DNA of 64,000 nt from Bathymodiolus brooksi (taxonomy: Eukaryota > Mollusca > Bivalvia > Mytilida > Modiolidae), in NCBI GenBank assembly GCA_963680875.1, contig OY804578.1, forward strand, positions 100,407,689-100,471,688. The letters are read 5' to 3'. Of the stretch, positions 22,690 to 36,730 are shown one piece after another (within the stretch, counting starts at the first letter, position 1; each line of letters begins with the position of its first letter). The notes below the pieces were generated by a model. That model ran no database searches and was not told the origin of the DNA. It saw nothing but the letters and a program-made list of their open reading frames with translations. The position numbers and the translations under genes were made by a program.

Positions 22690-23315
22690 TTTTAATTCAA
22701 TAAATTGGAAAATACTAAAACTTTACTATAATCAAAAGAAACCATATTTAACAGATCTGGATTAACAGCTAATATAGAAATCAAGGAATTAAATATAATG
22801 TTAGGGCTATATGGGGGTGAGGATTTAGACGTCATTTTTAATACCGTAATATTTATCTCAAAGTGGGAAATATGGAAAATACGTAATAAGGTGAAATATA
22901 ACCAATCCCGAATTGGAGATCAAACAATTTTCAACACTTGGAAAAATAAATTTAAAAAACATTTACATTGCACATTACAAACTTCGCATATTAATGAAAA
23001 TGATAAAAACAAATTATAACTTTTTCGGAATAACATATGAGTATTTATTATTTATGAACATAAAGCTAATGCATGGTAATAATTGTATCGTCTAATTGTG
23101 TATATTATAATGAAATGTAAAAACAAATGAATATGAAATATGTCAGTTTAAGTGGACTTTTTATTTTTATTTTCACTTGCTACCCCTGGACAAGTGAGAT
23201 TTATGTAAAACAGGGACCCTTAATGTTCACTCCTGGGCCATTAAGGTTATTGTAAACAGGAGATTTTGAATAAACTATATTATGATGAAAAAAAAAAAAA
23301 AAAAAAAAAAAAAAA
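22690..23315 (+). mobile_element. 5'-truncated LINE 3' end with poly(A)
   Basis: A coding remnant (22738-23019) is followed by ~250 bp of untranslated sequence, an AATAAA signal at 23269-23274 and a run of 28 A (23288-23315), 13 nt further on. This is the layout of a retroposed LINE (or processed) 3' end. I did not find a clear TSD. Confidence 0.65.
22738..23019 (+). pseudogene. LINE reverse-transcriptase C-terminus remnant
   Basis: An open stretch of about 94 codons after a stop at 22729. It has an NTVIFISKWEIWKIRNKVKY motif, then a TWKNKFKKHL block. Non-LTR retrotransposon ORF2 proteins often end with a segment like 'N-x-I-I-L-x-x-K-x-x-I-Y/W-x-x-R-N' followed by a short basic helix, and this matches. 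An upstream fragment in another frame (NWKILKLYY around 22703) is also LINE-like and indicates a frameshift. It lies directly upstream of the AATAAA/poly(A), as expected for the end of ORF2. The clade cannot be decided from this piece. Confidence 0.5.
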
Positions 23316-23597
23316 CATATTTCAGGTTTCGCGTCAGCGTCTTTAAACGTACATGTATACATGCGTTTAAGTTTTGAACGAATCGAATTCAGTGCAAAAA
23401 TGTGAACTTCGATATGGTCTGCTCACGTCTTTACATATCTTTCGAGTACCCACTTCTACTACCAATGATATCAAAGCGACATTTGACAAAAAGTAACTTC
23501 CGACTGTCTCCATACATAAAGATGTACATAAGTTCAATCAACTCAAGCACACTATGACCCTAATATCAAATATGATTAGAGCCTATAGACGTTCTTG

Positions 23598-23810
23598 TGT
23601 TAAGCATTATTTATTAACATGTATTTTTGTTATATTTTTACATGTAACGACCCAAACTTGACTCGGTTGAGTGTACTGTTGTTTTGGACCCATTTTATCT
23701 TCTGTTTAAGCATTATTTACTAACATGTATTTTTGTTATATTTTTACATGTAACGACCCAAACTTGAGTTGAGTGTACTGTTGTTTTGGATCTTTTTTAT
23801 CTTCTGTTTA
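23598..23810. repeat. 106-bp tandem duplication
   Basis: TTAAGCATTATTTAYTAACA begins both copies, near 23600 and 23706. TTTTACATGTAACGACCCAA and TGTACTGTTGTTTTGGA are in each. The second copy lost CTCGG relative to the first. Confidence 0.9.
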
Positions 23811-23979
23811 CATATTTATTTTCAATGAAGTTTCTTTATTAGTTCATCTACATTGTACTTCCCCCCCATATATAACGTGTTCTTGTCCATATCCCTTCAA
23901 TCATATTGTAACAGCAGGTTACATGTGTCACTCATTACTCTTTATTTTCACATAGAAAGATGACACGATGAAGCAAGGG

Positions 23980-24215
23980 GTCTTGGTAGTCGAGTGGTCG
24001 TTGACTCCTGACGACAACTGACGACGTAAGTGAGTTCTCTCCCCAATACCAATCTAAAGTGTTAAGGGTTTTAGACATCCGTTGTCAAGGCCCGTGGTTC
24101 ATCAGTTAGTTTGTAATAACTGTACACCAATATGTTTGGACGGCAAGGCATTATAATAGCTAAAACAATTACTGAAAATGACGACAAATACCCATAAACC
24201 AATCAAACGACAATG
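23980..24215 (+). mobile_element. Possible SINE (D-like head)
   Basis: Begins GGTCTTGGTAGTCGAGTGGT, resembling the SINE D head at 9462 on the minus strand. It ends AATTACTGAAAATGACGACA, then AATACCCATAAACCAATC, like a SINE tail. The B-box is not clear. Low-confidence old copy. Confidence 0.4.
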
Positions 24216-25021
24216 AACCATTTATATTAAATGATCTGGGGTTTTTTCTGTGGAACTGGAGATGTAAATAAACAACTTCTGTTGTCATAAGTAAAGTTAT
24301 TGACGTCAAAAATATGATTTTTTTAACAGATACAAGTGTGTTGCTATTGAAAATCAATCAGCTTTAGTTTTTTACACTATAGATCGTATAACTTGTTTTG
24401 ATTTTTTGTGTCATTTTCCCCCCAACAGGTTTAAACGACAGTAATTATTCAACTATGCGTATTTAGCCACAGACAATGGCGTGTTGTTTATGGTTAGTAG
24501 GTTTTTTTTTATACATTCGATGTGATTGCGAAAAAAGGAAAAACACGTAGTCTTAAGGAATATGGGTGATTGAACGTAGTCTTTCTGTTTATATGTGTGC
24601 AAAGAAATACACCCACAATACCTTCTACCTGTAATGGAGCACGTTAGTGAATATTTCAATTATCCCGCAATGAACACTTCATTGACTGCGTATAAAGTTT
24701 GATGTTATACACCTGCTGACTGTATAAAGTAACTGGTAACTGGATCTTATGTAGAGCGGTGGGTAATAGACAAGTACTGGTTTGGAAGGTGTCCTCTTAG
24801 ACGTCCGCGTTAAACCACCTTGGAATGGTACGGATATCTTTTGTGTCTTTGTTTTATCCATTAACTTGACAAGAGTTATGACTTGTTTGACATCGCAGGA
24901 TGAACACAATATAGGTACATTGTCTGCGAATATAAATGTTATTTCTACTAGCTTTAAACAAGAGCGAAAATGCTCACCAAAGGTTCGATTTTTTTTATTT
25001 CGCGGACAATGTACATATGTA
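24216..25021. other. Unannotated stretch
   Basis: Opposed open frames at about 24679-24909 (minus) and 24782-25027 (plus) overlap each other and have no recognised domain. I cannot tell whether either is an exon. Confidence 0.35.
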
Positions 25022-25153
25022 TTATAATAATAATAATAATAATTTTATTGTTCCAATTAAGGACCCCCAAAGAGGCAGAGAGTTACATATAAAACAAATA
25101 TTGATTCAATGTACATATAACAATACAACATTGTTATGCCGGACAGAATCAGA
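25022..25153 (-). mobile_element. LINE 3' terminus with (ATT)n tail
   Basis: On the minus strand: CTCTCTGCCTCTTTGGGGGT, then GGAACAATAAA and seven ATT units ending at 25022. AATAAA plus a simple ATT tail is typical of CR1/L2-like invertebrate LINE ends. It lies on the same strand as the LINE coding remnant at 35623-36276, with only the minisatellite between them. The two are therefore best read as the separated ends of one element. Confidence 0.6.
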
Positions 25154-28100
25154 GACAAAGTAACACTATACATATAAACATTACTTATGACAAAGTAACA
25201 CTATACATATAAACATTACTTATGACAAAGTAACACTATACATATAAACATTACTTATGACAAAGTAACACTATACATATAAACATTACTTATGACAAAG
25301 TAACACTATACATATAAACATTACTTATGACAAAGTAACACTATACATATAAACATTACTTATGACAACAGTAACACTATACATATAAACATTACTTATG
25401 ACAAAGTAACACTATACATATAAACATTACTTATGACAAAGTAACACTATACATATAAACATTACTTATGACAACAGTAACACTATACATATAAACATTA
25501 CTTATGACAAAGTAACACTATACATATAAACATTACTTATGACAACAGTAACACTATACATATAAACATTACTTATGACAAAGTAACACTATACATATAA
25601 ACATTACTTATGACAACAGTAACACTATACATATAAACATTACTTATGACAAAGTAACACTATACATATAAACATTACTTATGACAAAGTAACACTATAC
25701 ATATAAACATTACTTATGACAACAGTAACACTATACATATAAACATTACTTATGACAAAGTAACACTATACATATAAACATTACTTATGACAAAGTAACA
25801 CTATACATATAAACATTACTTATGACAAAGTAACACTATACATATAAACATTACTTATGACAAAGTAACACTATACATATAAACATTACTTATGACAAAG
25901 TAACACTATACATATAAACATTACTTATGACAAAGTAACACTATACATATAAACATTACTTATGACAACAGTAACACTATACATATAAACATTACTTATG
26001 ACAAAGTAACACTATACATATAAACATTACTTATGACAACAGTAACACTATACATATAAACATTACTTATGACAAAGTAACACTATACATATAAACATTA
26101 CTTATGACAAAGTAACAATACATATAAACATTACTTATGACAAAGTAACACTATACATATAAACATTACTTATGACAAAGTAACACTATACATATAAACA
26201 TTACTTATGACAAAGTAACACTATACATATAAACATTACTTATGACAAAGTAACACTATACATATAAACATTACTTATGACAAAGTAACACTATACATAT
26301 AAACATTACTTATGACAAAGTAACACTATACATATAAACATTACTTATGACAACAGTAACACTATACATATAAACATTACTTATGACAAAGTAACACTAT
26401 ACATATAAACATTACTTATGACAAAGTAACACTATACATATAAACATTACTTATGACAAAGTAACACTATACATATAAACATTACTTATGACAAAGTAAC
26501 ACTATACATATAAACATTACTTATGACAAAGTAACACTATACATATAAACATTACTTATGACAAAGTAACACTATACATATAAACATTACTTATGACAAA
26601 GTAACACTATACATATAAACATTACTTATGACAAAGTAACACTATACATATAAACATTACTTATGACAAAGTAACACTATACATATAAACATTACTTATG
26701 ACAAAGTAACACTATACATATAAACATTACTTATGACAAAGTAACACTATACATATAAACATTACTTATGACAAAGTAACACTATACATATAAACATTAC
26801 TTATGACAAAGTAACACTATACATATAAACATTACTTATGACAACAGTAACACTATACATATAAACATTACTTATGACAAAGTAACACTATACATATAAA
26901 CATTACTTATGACAAAGTAACACTATACATATAAACATTACTTATGACAAAGTAACACTATACATATAAACATTACTTATGACAACAGTAACACTATACA
27001 TATAAACATTACTTATGACAAAGTAACACTATACATATAAACATTACTTATGACAAAGTAACACTATACATATAAACATTACTTATGACAAAGTAACACT
27101 ATACATATAAACATTACTTATGACAACAGTAACACTATACATATAAACATTACTTATGACAAAGTAACACTATACATATAAACATTACTTATGACAAAGT
27201 AACACTATACATATAAACATTACTTATGACAAAGTAACACTATACATATAAACATTACTTATGACAACAGTAACACTATACATATAAACATTACTTATGA
27301 CAAAGTAACACTATACATATAAACATTACTTATGACAAAGTAACACTATACATATAAACATTACTTATGACAAAGTAACACTATACATATAAACATTACT
27401 TATGACAAAGTAACACTATACATATAAACATTACTTATGACAAAGTAACACTATACATATAAACATTACTTATGACAAAGTAACACTATACATATAAACA
27501 TTACTTATGACAACAGTAACACTATACATATAAACATTACTTATGACAACAGTAACACTATACATATAAACATTACTTATGACAAAGTAACACTATACAT
27601 ATAAACATTACTTATGACAAAGTAACACTATACATATAAACATTACTTATGACAACAGTAACACTATACATATAAACATTACTTATGACAAAGTAACACT
27701 ATACATATAAACATTACTTATGACAACAGTAACACTATACATATAAACATTACTTATGACAACAGTAACACTATACATATAAACATTACTTATGACAACA
27801 GTAACACTATACATATAAACATTACTTATGACAACAGTAACACTATACATATAAACATTACTTATGACAAAGTAACACTATACATATAAACATTACTTAT
27901 GACAACAGTAACACTATACATATAAACATTACTTATGACAAAGTAACACTATACATATAAACATTACTTATGACAAAGTAACACTATACATATAAACATT
28001 ACTTATGACAAAGTAACACTATACATATAAACATTACTTATGACAACAGTAACACTATACATATAAACATTACTTATGACAAAGTAACACTATACATATA

Positions 28101-31100
28101 AACATTACTTATGACAAAAGTAACACTATACATATAAACATTACTTATGACAAAGTAACACTATACATATAAACATTACTTATGACAACAGTAACACTAT
28201 ACATATAAACATTACTTATGACAAAGTAACACTATACATATAAACATTACTTATGACAACAGTAACACTATACATATAAACATTACTTATGACAACAGTA
28301 ACACTATACATATAAACATTACTTATGACAAAGTAACACTATACATATAAACATTACTTATGACAAAGTAACACTATACATATAAACATTACTTATGACA
28401 AAGTAACACTATACATATAAACATTACTTATGACAACAGTAACACTATACATATAAACATTACTTATGACAAAGTAACACTATACATATAAACATTACTT
28501 ATGACAACAGTAACACTATACATATAAACATTACTTATGACAAAGTAACACTATACATATAAACATTACTTATGACAAAGTAACACTATACATATAAACA
28601 TTACTTATGACAAAGTAACACTATACATATAAACATTACTTATGACAAAGTAACACTATACATATAAACATTACTTATGACAAAGTAACACTATACATAT
28701 AAACATTACTTATGACAACAGTAACACTATACATATAAACATTACTTATGACAAAGTAACACTATACATATAAACATTACTTATGACAAAGTAACACTAT
28801 ACATATAAACATTACTTATGACAAAGTAACACTATACATATAAACATTACTTATGACAAAGTAACACTATACATATAAACATTACTTATGACAAAGTAAC
28901 ACTATACATATAAACATTACTTATGACAAAGTAACACTATACATATAAACATTACTTATGACAAAGTAACACTATACATATAAACATTACTTATGACAAC
29001 AGTAACACTATACATATAAACATTACTTATGACAAAGTAACACTATACATATAAACATTACTTATGACAAAGTAACACTATACATATAAACATTACTTAT
29101 GACAACAGTAACACTATACATATAAACATTACTTATGACAACAGTAACACTATACATATAAACATTACTTATGACAAAGTAACACTATACATATAAACAT
29201 TACTTATGACAAAGTAACACTATACATATAAACATTACTTATGACAACAGTAACACTATACATATAAACATTACTTATGACAAAGTAACACTATACATAT
29301 AAACATTACTTATGACAAAGTAACACTATACATATAAACATTACTTATGACAACAGTAACACTATACATATAAACATTACTTATGACAACAGTAACACTA
29401 TACATATAAACATTACTTATGACAAAGTAACACTATACATATAAACATTACTTATGACAAAGTAACACTATACATATAAACATTACTTATGACAAAGTAA
29501 CACTATACATATAAACATTACTTATGACAAAGTAACACTATACATATAAACATTACTTATGACAAAGTAACACTATACATATAAACATTACTTATGACAA
29601 AGTAACACTATACATATAAACATTACTTATGACAAAGTAACACTATACATATAAACATTACTTATGACAAAGTAACACTATACATATAAACATTACTTAT
29701 GACAAAGTAACACTATACATATAAACATTACTTATGACAAAGTAACACTATACATATAAACATTACTTATGACAAAGTAACACTATACATATAAACATTA
29801 CTTATGACAAAGTAACACTATACATATAAACATTACTTATGACAAAGTAACACTATACATATAAACATTACTTATGACAAAGTAACACTATACATATAAA
29901 CATTACTTATGACAACAGTAACACTATACATATAAACATTACTTATGACAAAGTAACACTATACATATAAACATTACTTATGACAACAGTAACACTATAC
30001 ATATAAACATTACTTATGACAACAGTAACACTATACATATAAACATTACTTATGACAAAGTAACACTATACATATAAACATTACTTATGACAAAGTAACA
30101 CTATACATATAAACATTACTTATGACAAAGTAACACTATACATATAAACATTACTTATGACAACAGTAACACTATACATATAAACATTACTTATGACAAA
30201 GTAACACTATACATATAAACATTACTTATGACAAAGTAACACTATACATATAAACATTACTTATGACAAAGTAACACTATACATATAAACATTACTTATG
30301 ACAAAGTAACACTATACATATAAACATTACTTATGACAAAGTAACACTATACATATAAACATTACTTATGACAAAGTAACACTATACATATAAACATTAC
30401 TTATGACAAAGTAACACTATACATATAAACATTACTTATGACAACAGTAACACTATACATATAAACATTACTTATGACAAAGTAACACTATACATATAAA
30501 CATTACTTATGACAAAGTAACACTATACATATAAACATTACTTATGACAAAGTAACACTATACATATAAACATTACTTATGACAACAGTAACACTATACA
30601 TATAAACATTACTTATGACAAAGTAACACTATACATATAAACATTACTTATGACAAAGTAACACTATACATATAAACATTACTTATGACAACAGTAACAC
30701 TATACATATAAACATTACTTATGACAAAGTAACACTATACATATAAACATTACTTATGACAAAGTAACACTATACATATAAACATTACTTATGACAACAG
30801 TAACACTATACATATAAACATTACTTATGACAACAGTAACACTATACATATAAACATTACTTATGACAACAGTAACACTATACATATAAACATTACTTAT
30901 GACAAAGTAACACTATACATATAAACATTACTTATGACAAAGTAACACTATACATATAAACATTACTTATGACAACAGTAACACTATACATATAAACATT
31001 ACTTATGACAAAGTAACACTATACATATAAACATTACTTATGACAACAGTAACACTATACATATAAACATTACTTATGACAACAGTAACACTATACATAT

Positions 31101-34100
31101 AAACATTACTTATGACAACAGTAACACTATACATATAAACATTACTTATGACAACAGTAACACTATACATATAAACATTACTTATGACAAAGTAACACTA
31201 TACATATAAACATTACTTATGACAACAGTAACACTATACATATAAACATTACTTATGACAAAGTAACACTATACATATAAACATTACTTATGACAAAGTA
31301 ACACTATACATATAAACATTACTTATGACAAAGTAACACTATACATATAAACATTACTTATGACAACAGTAACACTATACATATAAACATTACTTATGAC
31401 AAAGTAACACTATACATATAAACATTACTTATGACAAAGTAACACTATACATATAAACATTACTTATGACAAAGTAACACTATACATATAAACATTACTT
31501 ATGACAACAGTAACACTATACATATAAACATTACTTATGACAAAGTAACACTATACATATAAACATTACTTATGACAACAGTAACACTATACATATAAAC
31601 ATTACTTATGACAACAGTAACACTATACATATAAACATTACTTATGACAAAGTAACACTATACATATAAACATTACTTATGACAAAGTAACACTATACAT
31701 ATAAACATTACTTATGACAAAGTAACACTATACATATAAACATTACTTATGACAACAGTAACACTATACATATAAACATTACTTATGACAAAGTAACACT
31801 ATACATATAAACATTACTTATGACAACAGTAACACTATACATATAAACATTACTTATGACAACAGTAACACTATACATATAAACATTACTTATGACAAAG
31901 TAACACTATACATATAAACATTACTTATGACAAAGTAACACTATACATATAAACATTACTTATGACAAAGTAACACTATACATATAAACATTACTTATGA
32001 CAAAGTAACACTATACATATAAACATTACTTATGACAAAGTAACACTATACATATAAACATTACTTATGACAAAGTAACACTATACATATAAACATTACT
32101 TATGACAAAGTAACACTATACATATAAACATTACTTATGACAAAGTAACACTATACATATAAACATTACTTATGACAAAGTAACACTATACATATAAACA
32201 TTACTTATGACAAAGTAACACTATACATATAAACATTACTTATGACAAAGTAACACTATACATATAAACATTACTTATGACAACAGTAACACTATACATA
32301 TAAACATTACTTATGACAACAGTAACACTATACATATAAACATTACTTATGACAAAGTAACACTATACATATAAACATTACTTATGACAAAGTAACACTA
32401 TACATATAAACATTACTTATGACAACAGTAACACTATACATATAAACATTACTTATGACAACAGTAACACTATACATATAAACATTACTTATGACAAAGT
32501 AACACTATACATATAAACATTACTTATGACAAAGTAACACTATACATATAAACATTACTTATGACAACAGTAACACTATACATATAAACATTACTTATGA
32601 CAAAGTAACACTATACATATAAACATTACTTATGACAAAGTAACACTATACATATAAACATTACTTATGACAACAGTAACACTATACATATAAACATTAC
32701 TTATGACAACAGTAACACTATACATATAAACATTACTTATGACAAAGTAACACTATACATATAAACATTACTTATGACAAAGTAACACTATACATATAAA
32801 CATTACTTATGACAAAGTAACACTATACATATAAACATTACTTATGACAAAGTAACACTATACATATAAACATTACTTATGACAAAGTAACACTATACAT
32901 ATAAACATTACTTATGACAAAGTAACACTATACATATAAACATTACTTATGACAAAGTAACACTATACATATAAACATTACTTATGACAAAGTAACACTA
33001 TACATATAAACATTACTTATGACAAAGTAACACTATACATATAAACATTACTTATGACAAAGTAACACTATACATATAAACATTACTTATGACAAAGTAA
33101 CACTATACATATAAACATTACTTATGACAAAGTAACACTATACATATAAACATTACTTATGACAAAGTAACACTATACATATAAACATTACTTATGACAA
33201 AGTAACACTATACATATAAACATTACTTATGACAACAGTAACACTATACATATAAACATTACTTATGACAAAGTAACACTATACATATAAACATTACTTA
33301 TGACAACAGTAACACTATACATATAAACATTACTTATGACAACAGTAACACTATACATATAAACATTACTTATGACAAAGTAACACTATACATATAAACA
33401 TTACTTATGACAAAGTAACACTATACATATAAACATTACTTATGACAAAGTAACACTATACATATAAACATTACTTATGACAACAGTAACACTATACATA
33501 TAAACATTACTTATGACAAAGTAACACTATACATATAAACATTACTTATGACAACAGTAACACTATACATATAAACATTACTTATGACAACAGTAACACT
33601 ATACATATAAACATTACTTATGACAAAGTAACACTATACATATAAACATTACTTATGACAAAGTAACACTATACATATAAACATTACTTATGACAAAGTA
33701 ACACTATACATATAAACATTACTTATGACAAAGTAACACTATACATATAAACATTACTTATGACAAAGTAACACTATACATATAAACATTACTTATGACA
33801 AAGTAACACTATACATATAAACATTACTTATGACAAAGTAACACTATACATATAAACATTACTTATGACAAAGTAACACTATACATATAAACATTACTTA
33901 TGACAAAGTAACACTATACATATAAACATTACTTATGACAAAGTAACACTATACATATAAACATTACTTATGACAAAGTAACACTATACATATAAACATT
34001 ACTTATGACAACAGTAACACTATACATATAAACATTACTTATGACAACAGTAACACTATACATATAAACATTACTTATGACAAAGTAACACTATACATAT

Positions 34101-35640
34101 AAACATTACTTATGACAAAGTAACACTATACATATAAACATTACTTATGACAACAGTAACACTATACATATAAACATTACTTATGACAACAGTAACACTA
34201 TACATATAAACATTACTTATGACAAAGTAACACTATACATATAAACATTACTTATGACAACAGTAACACTATACATATAAACATTACTTATGACAACAGT
34301 AACACTATACATATAAACATTACTTATGACAAAGTAACACTATACATATAAACATTACTTATGACAAAGTAACACTATACATATAAACATTACTTATGAC
34401 AACAGTAACACTATACATATAAACATTACTTATGACAACAGTAACACTATACATATAAACATTACTTATGACAAAGTAACACTATACATATAAACATTAC
34501 TTATGACAAAGTAACACTATACATATAAACATTACTTATGACAACAGTAACACTATACATATAAACATTACTTATGACAACAGTAACACTATACATATAA
34601 ACATTACTTATGACAAAGTAACACTATACATATAAACATTACTTATGACAAAGTAACACTATACATATAAACATTACTTATGACAAAGTAACACTATACA
34701 TATAAACATTACTTATGACAAAGTAACACTATACATATAAACATTACTTATGACAACAGTAACACTATACATATAAACATTACTTATGACAACAGTAACA
34801 CTATACATATAAACATTACTTATGACAACAGTAACACTATACATATAAACATTACTTATGACAAAGTAACACTATACATATAAACATTACTTATGACAAA
34901 GTAACACTATACATATAAACATTACTTATGACAAAGTAACACTATACATATAAACATTACTTATGACAAAGTAACACTATACATATAAACATTACTTATG
35001 ACAAAGTAACACTATACATATAAACATTACTTATGACAAAGTAACACTATACATATAAACATTACTTATGACAAAGTAACACTATACATATAAACATTAC
35101 TTATGACAAAGTAACACTATACATATAAACATTACTTATGACAAAGTAACACTATACATATAAACATTACTTATGACAAAGTAACACTATACATATAAAC
35201 ATTACTTATGACAAAGTAACACTATACATATAAACATTACTTATGACAAAGTAACACTATACATATAAACATTACTTATGACAAAGTAACACTATACATA
35301 TAAACATTACTTATGACAAAGTAACACTATACATATAAACATTACTTATGACAAAGTAACACTATACATATAAACATTACTTATGACAAAGTAACACTAT
35401 ACATATAAACATTACTTATGACAACAGTAACACTATACATATAAACATTACTTATGACAAAGTAACACTATACATATAAACATTACTTATGACAAAGTAA
35501 CACTATACATATAAACATTACTTATGACAAAGTAACACTATACATATAAACATTACTTATGACAAAGTAACACTATACATATAAACATTACTTATGACAA
35601 AGTAACACTATACATATAAACATTACTTATGACAACAGTA
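25154..35640. repeat. ~10.5-kb minisatellite, 35/36-bp units, ~297 copies
   Basis: The unit type A (35 bp) is ACAAAGTAACACTATACATA plus TAAACATTACTTATG. Type B (36 bp) has ACAACAG instead of ACAAAG, a single extra C. Apart from this the units are essentially identical. The exceptions I saw are a 2-bp deletion near 26112 and a CAAAAG unit near 28115. Units abut with no spacers. The order of A and B is not random: long blocks recur at 1,728-bp and 3,320-bp offsets. All frames contain stops, so it is not coding. Left and right edges both fall in LINE-like sequence. Confidence 0.97.
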
Positions 35641-36276
35641 ATCCCCTCTTCTAATATCTAGACAATCAATAATATATTTTCCCAGAAGTTTAAGTACTGA
35701 TATGTCTTCGTTTGTAAAAAGCCATATAAATTTGGCCTCATTGGGTAGATCTTTAAATTTTGGACAAAGCTCACCTATATTATTGAACGTGATTTCTCTA
35801 TTGTCAATGTATAATGGACAGTTAATTATAAAATGAAGTTCATCTTAAGTTTGATTTGAAGAACATTTTTCACATATTCTTTGAGATCGTTTTACCAAGG
35901 TATTTCTTATATCGATCCCTTTCTATTTTTAGTTCATGGGCACTTATTCTTATTTGACATAATGCCCTTCTCAATCGAAAATTGTTAATAGATAAATATG
36001 TTTCTCCGAGAGAAACATTTTTTAATTTTGAAATAAGTATCAAGTTTTCCCTCTGGTTCTTTTGACTTTTTATTCCAATAATTTAAAAAAAACTATGCCA
36101 TAATGTTTTCTTACAGACCTTACTAATTCATTCAACTTTATTCCTGTATGTTGAATATTTAATTTTTGTAATATTACATGTTTAAAGTCTTTTAAATGAC
36201 CAATCCACATTTGAACATGTTTTCTTTTGTTTGTCTGTTTTTTGTTGTTTTTTGCTTTATTGATATATGAAATCAA
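35623..36276 (-). pseudogene. LINE reverse-transcriptase C-terminal domain, broken
   Basis: On the minus strand, from 36276: a Met-led stretch with KHVQMWIGHLKDFKHVILQK, then KEPEGKLDTYFKIKKCF, then NFRLRRALCQIRISAHELKI followed by ERDRYKKYLG. After a frameshift it reads ICEKCSSNQT and DELHFIINCPLYIDNREI. The 'RISAH-x-L-x-IE-x-x-RY' segment followed by a C-x-x-C...H-x-x-x-x-C knuckle is characteristic of the C-terminus of a common invertebrate non-LTR retrotransposon polyprotein. One TAA interrupts NQT/DEL, and there are at least two frame changes. The terminal residues continue (GKYIIDCLDIRRGD), and the stop codon TAA (35623-35625) falls inside the first minisatellite unit. Confidence 0.7.
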
Positions 36277-36466
36277 TAATAAAAGTATTTATATGTATAC
36301 GATAATGAAAAAATACAAACATAGGTGCATTTTCGATGTTGTGCAATGTTACGGATACCATTGCCTTAAATTTTGGCACAGGTTAAAAACTGAAAATGAG
36401 GCACTGGTTACTAACAAAAACTTCCATCCTTTTTTCAGCTAAAAAGAGGAAAATCAAGAGTTCTTA
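36277..36466. other. Short unannotated interval
   Basis: AT-rich. It ends with a pyrimidine tract CCATCCTTTTTTCAG just before 36440, which could be a splice acceptor for the following open stretch. Confidence 0.3.
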
Positions 36467-36730
36467 ATGGCTTCATCGACCCAAAAGACCCCCAAATTGT
36501 CAACAGTGAAAGAAAGTGAAGTCGTTGCAACGCCAGTACAAACAAAAAATGTCTTGATCAAATCAAATAGTACAGAACTGAAAAGGGCGCCATTAAAAAA
36601 GAAAGGAAAGATAACTGAAGTCAAAAATTCAGCGCTGTACAACGCAGAAGGTCAAATTTTATTATTCAGCTCTGACATTGAAATAGATATCAGCAACCGG
36701 TGCTTTTGTCCTATAGTAACCGTAACCTAG
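36467..36730 (+). CDS. Candidate host exon, Lys/Ser-rich, unknown
   Basis: An 87-codon open stretch starting MASSTQKTPKLSTVKESEVV, basic and serine/threonine-rich (LKRAPLKKKGKITEV), ending ISNRCFCPIVTVT. It has no recognised domain. In its favour: more balanced codon use than the surrounding AT-rich DNA, and an acceptor-like CCTTTTTTCAG 28 bp upstream. Against: no clear splice donor (AAGGTCAAAT at 36647-36656 is weak), no neighbouring exon that I can recognise, and short length. If real, it would be a 5' coding exon with the start shown. The C-terminal hydrophobic tail may be intronic read-through past the AAGGTCAAAT site. Confidence 0.3.
   Translation: MASSTQKTPKLSTVKESEVVATPVQTKNVLIKSNSTELKRAPLKKKGKITEVKNSALYNAEGQILLFSSDIEIDISNRCFCPIVTVT

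Noticed and set aside
25154..35640. CRISPR array
   Set aside because: Repeats are contiguous 35/36-mers with no spacers, and the genome is clearly eukaryotic.
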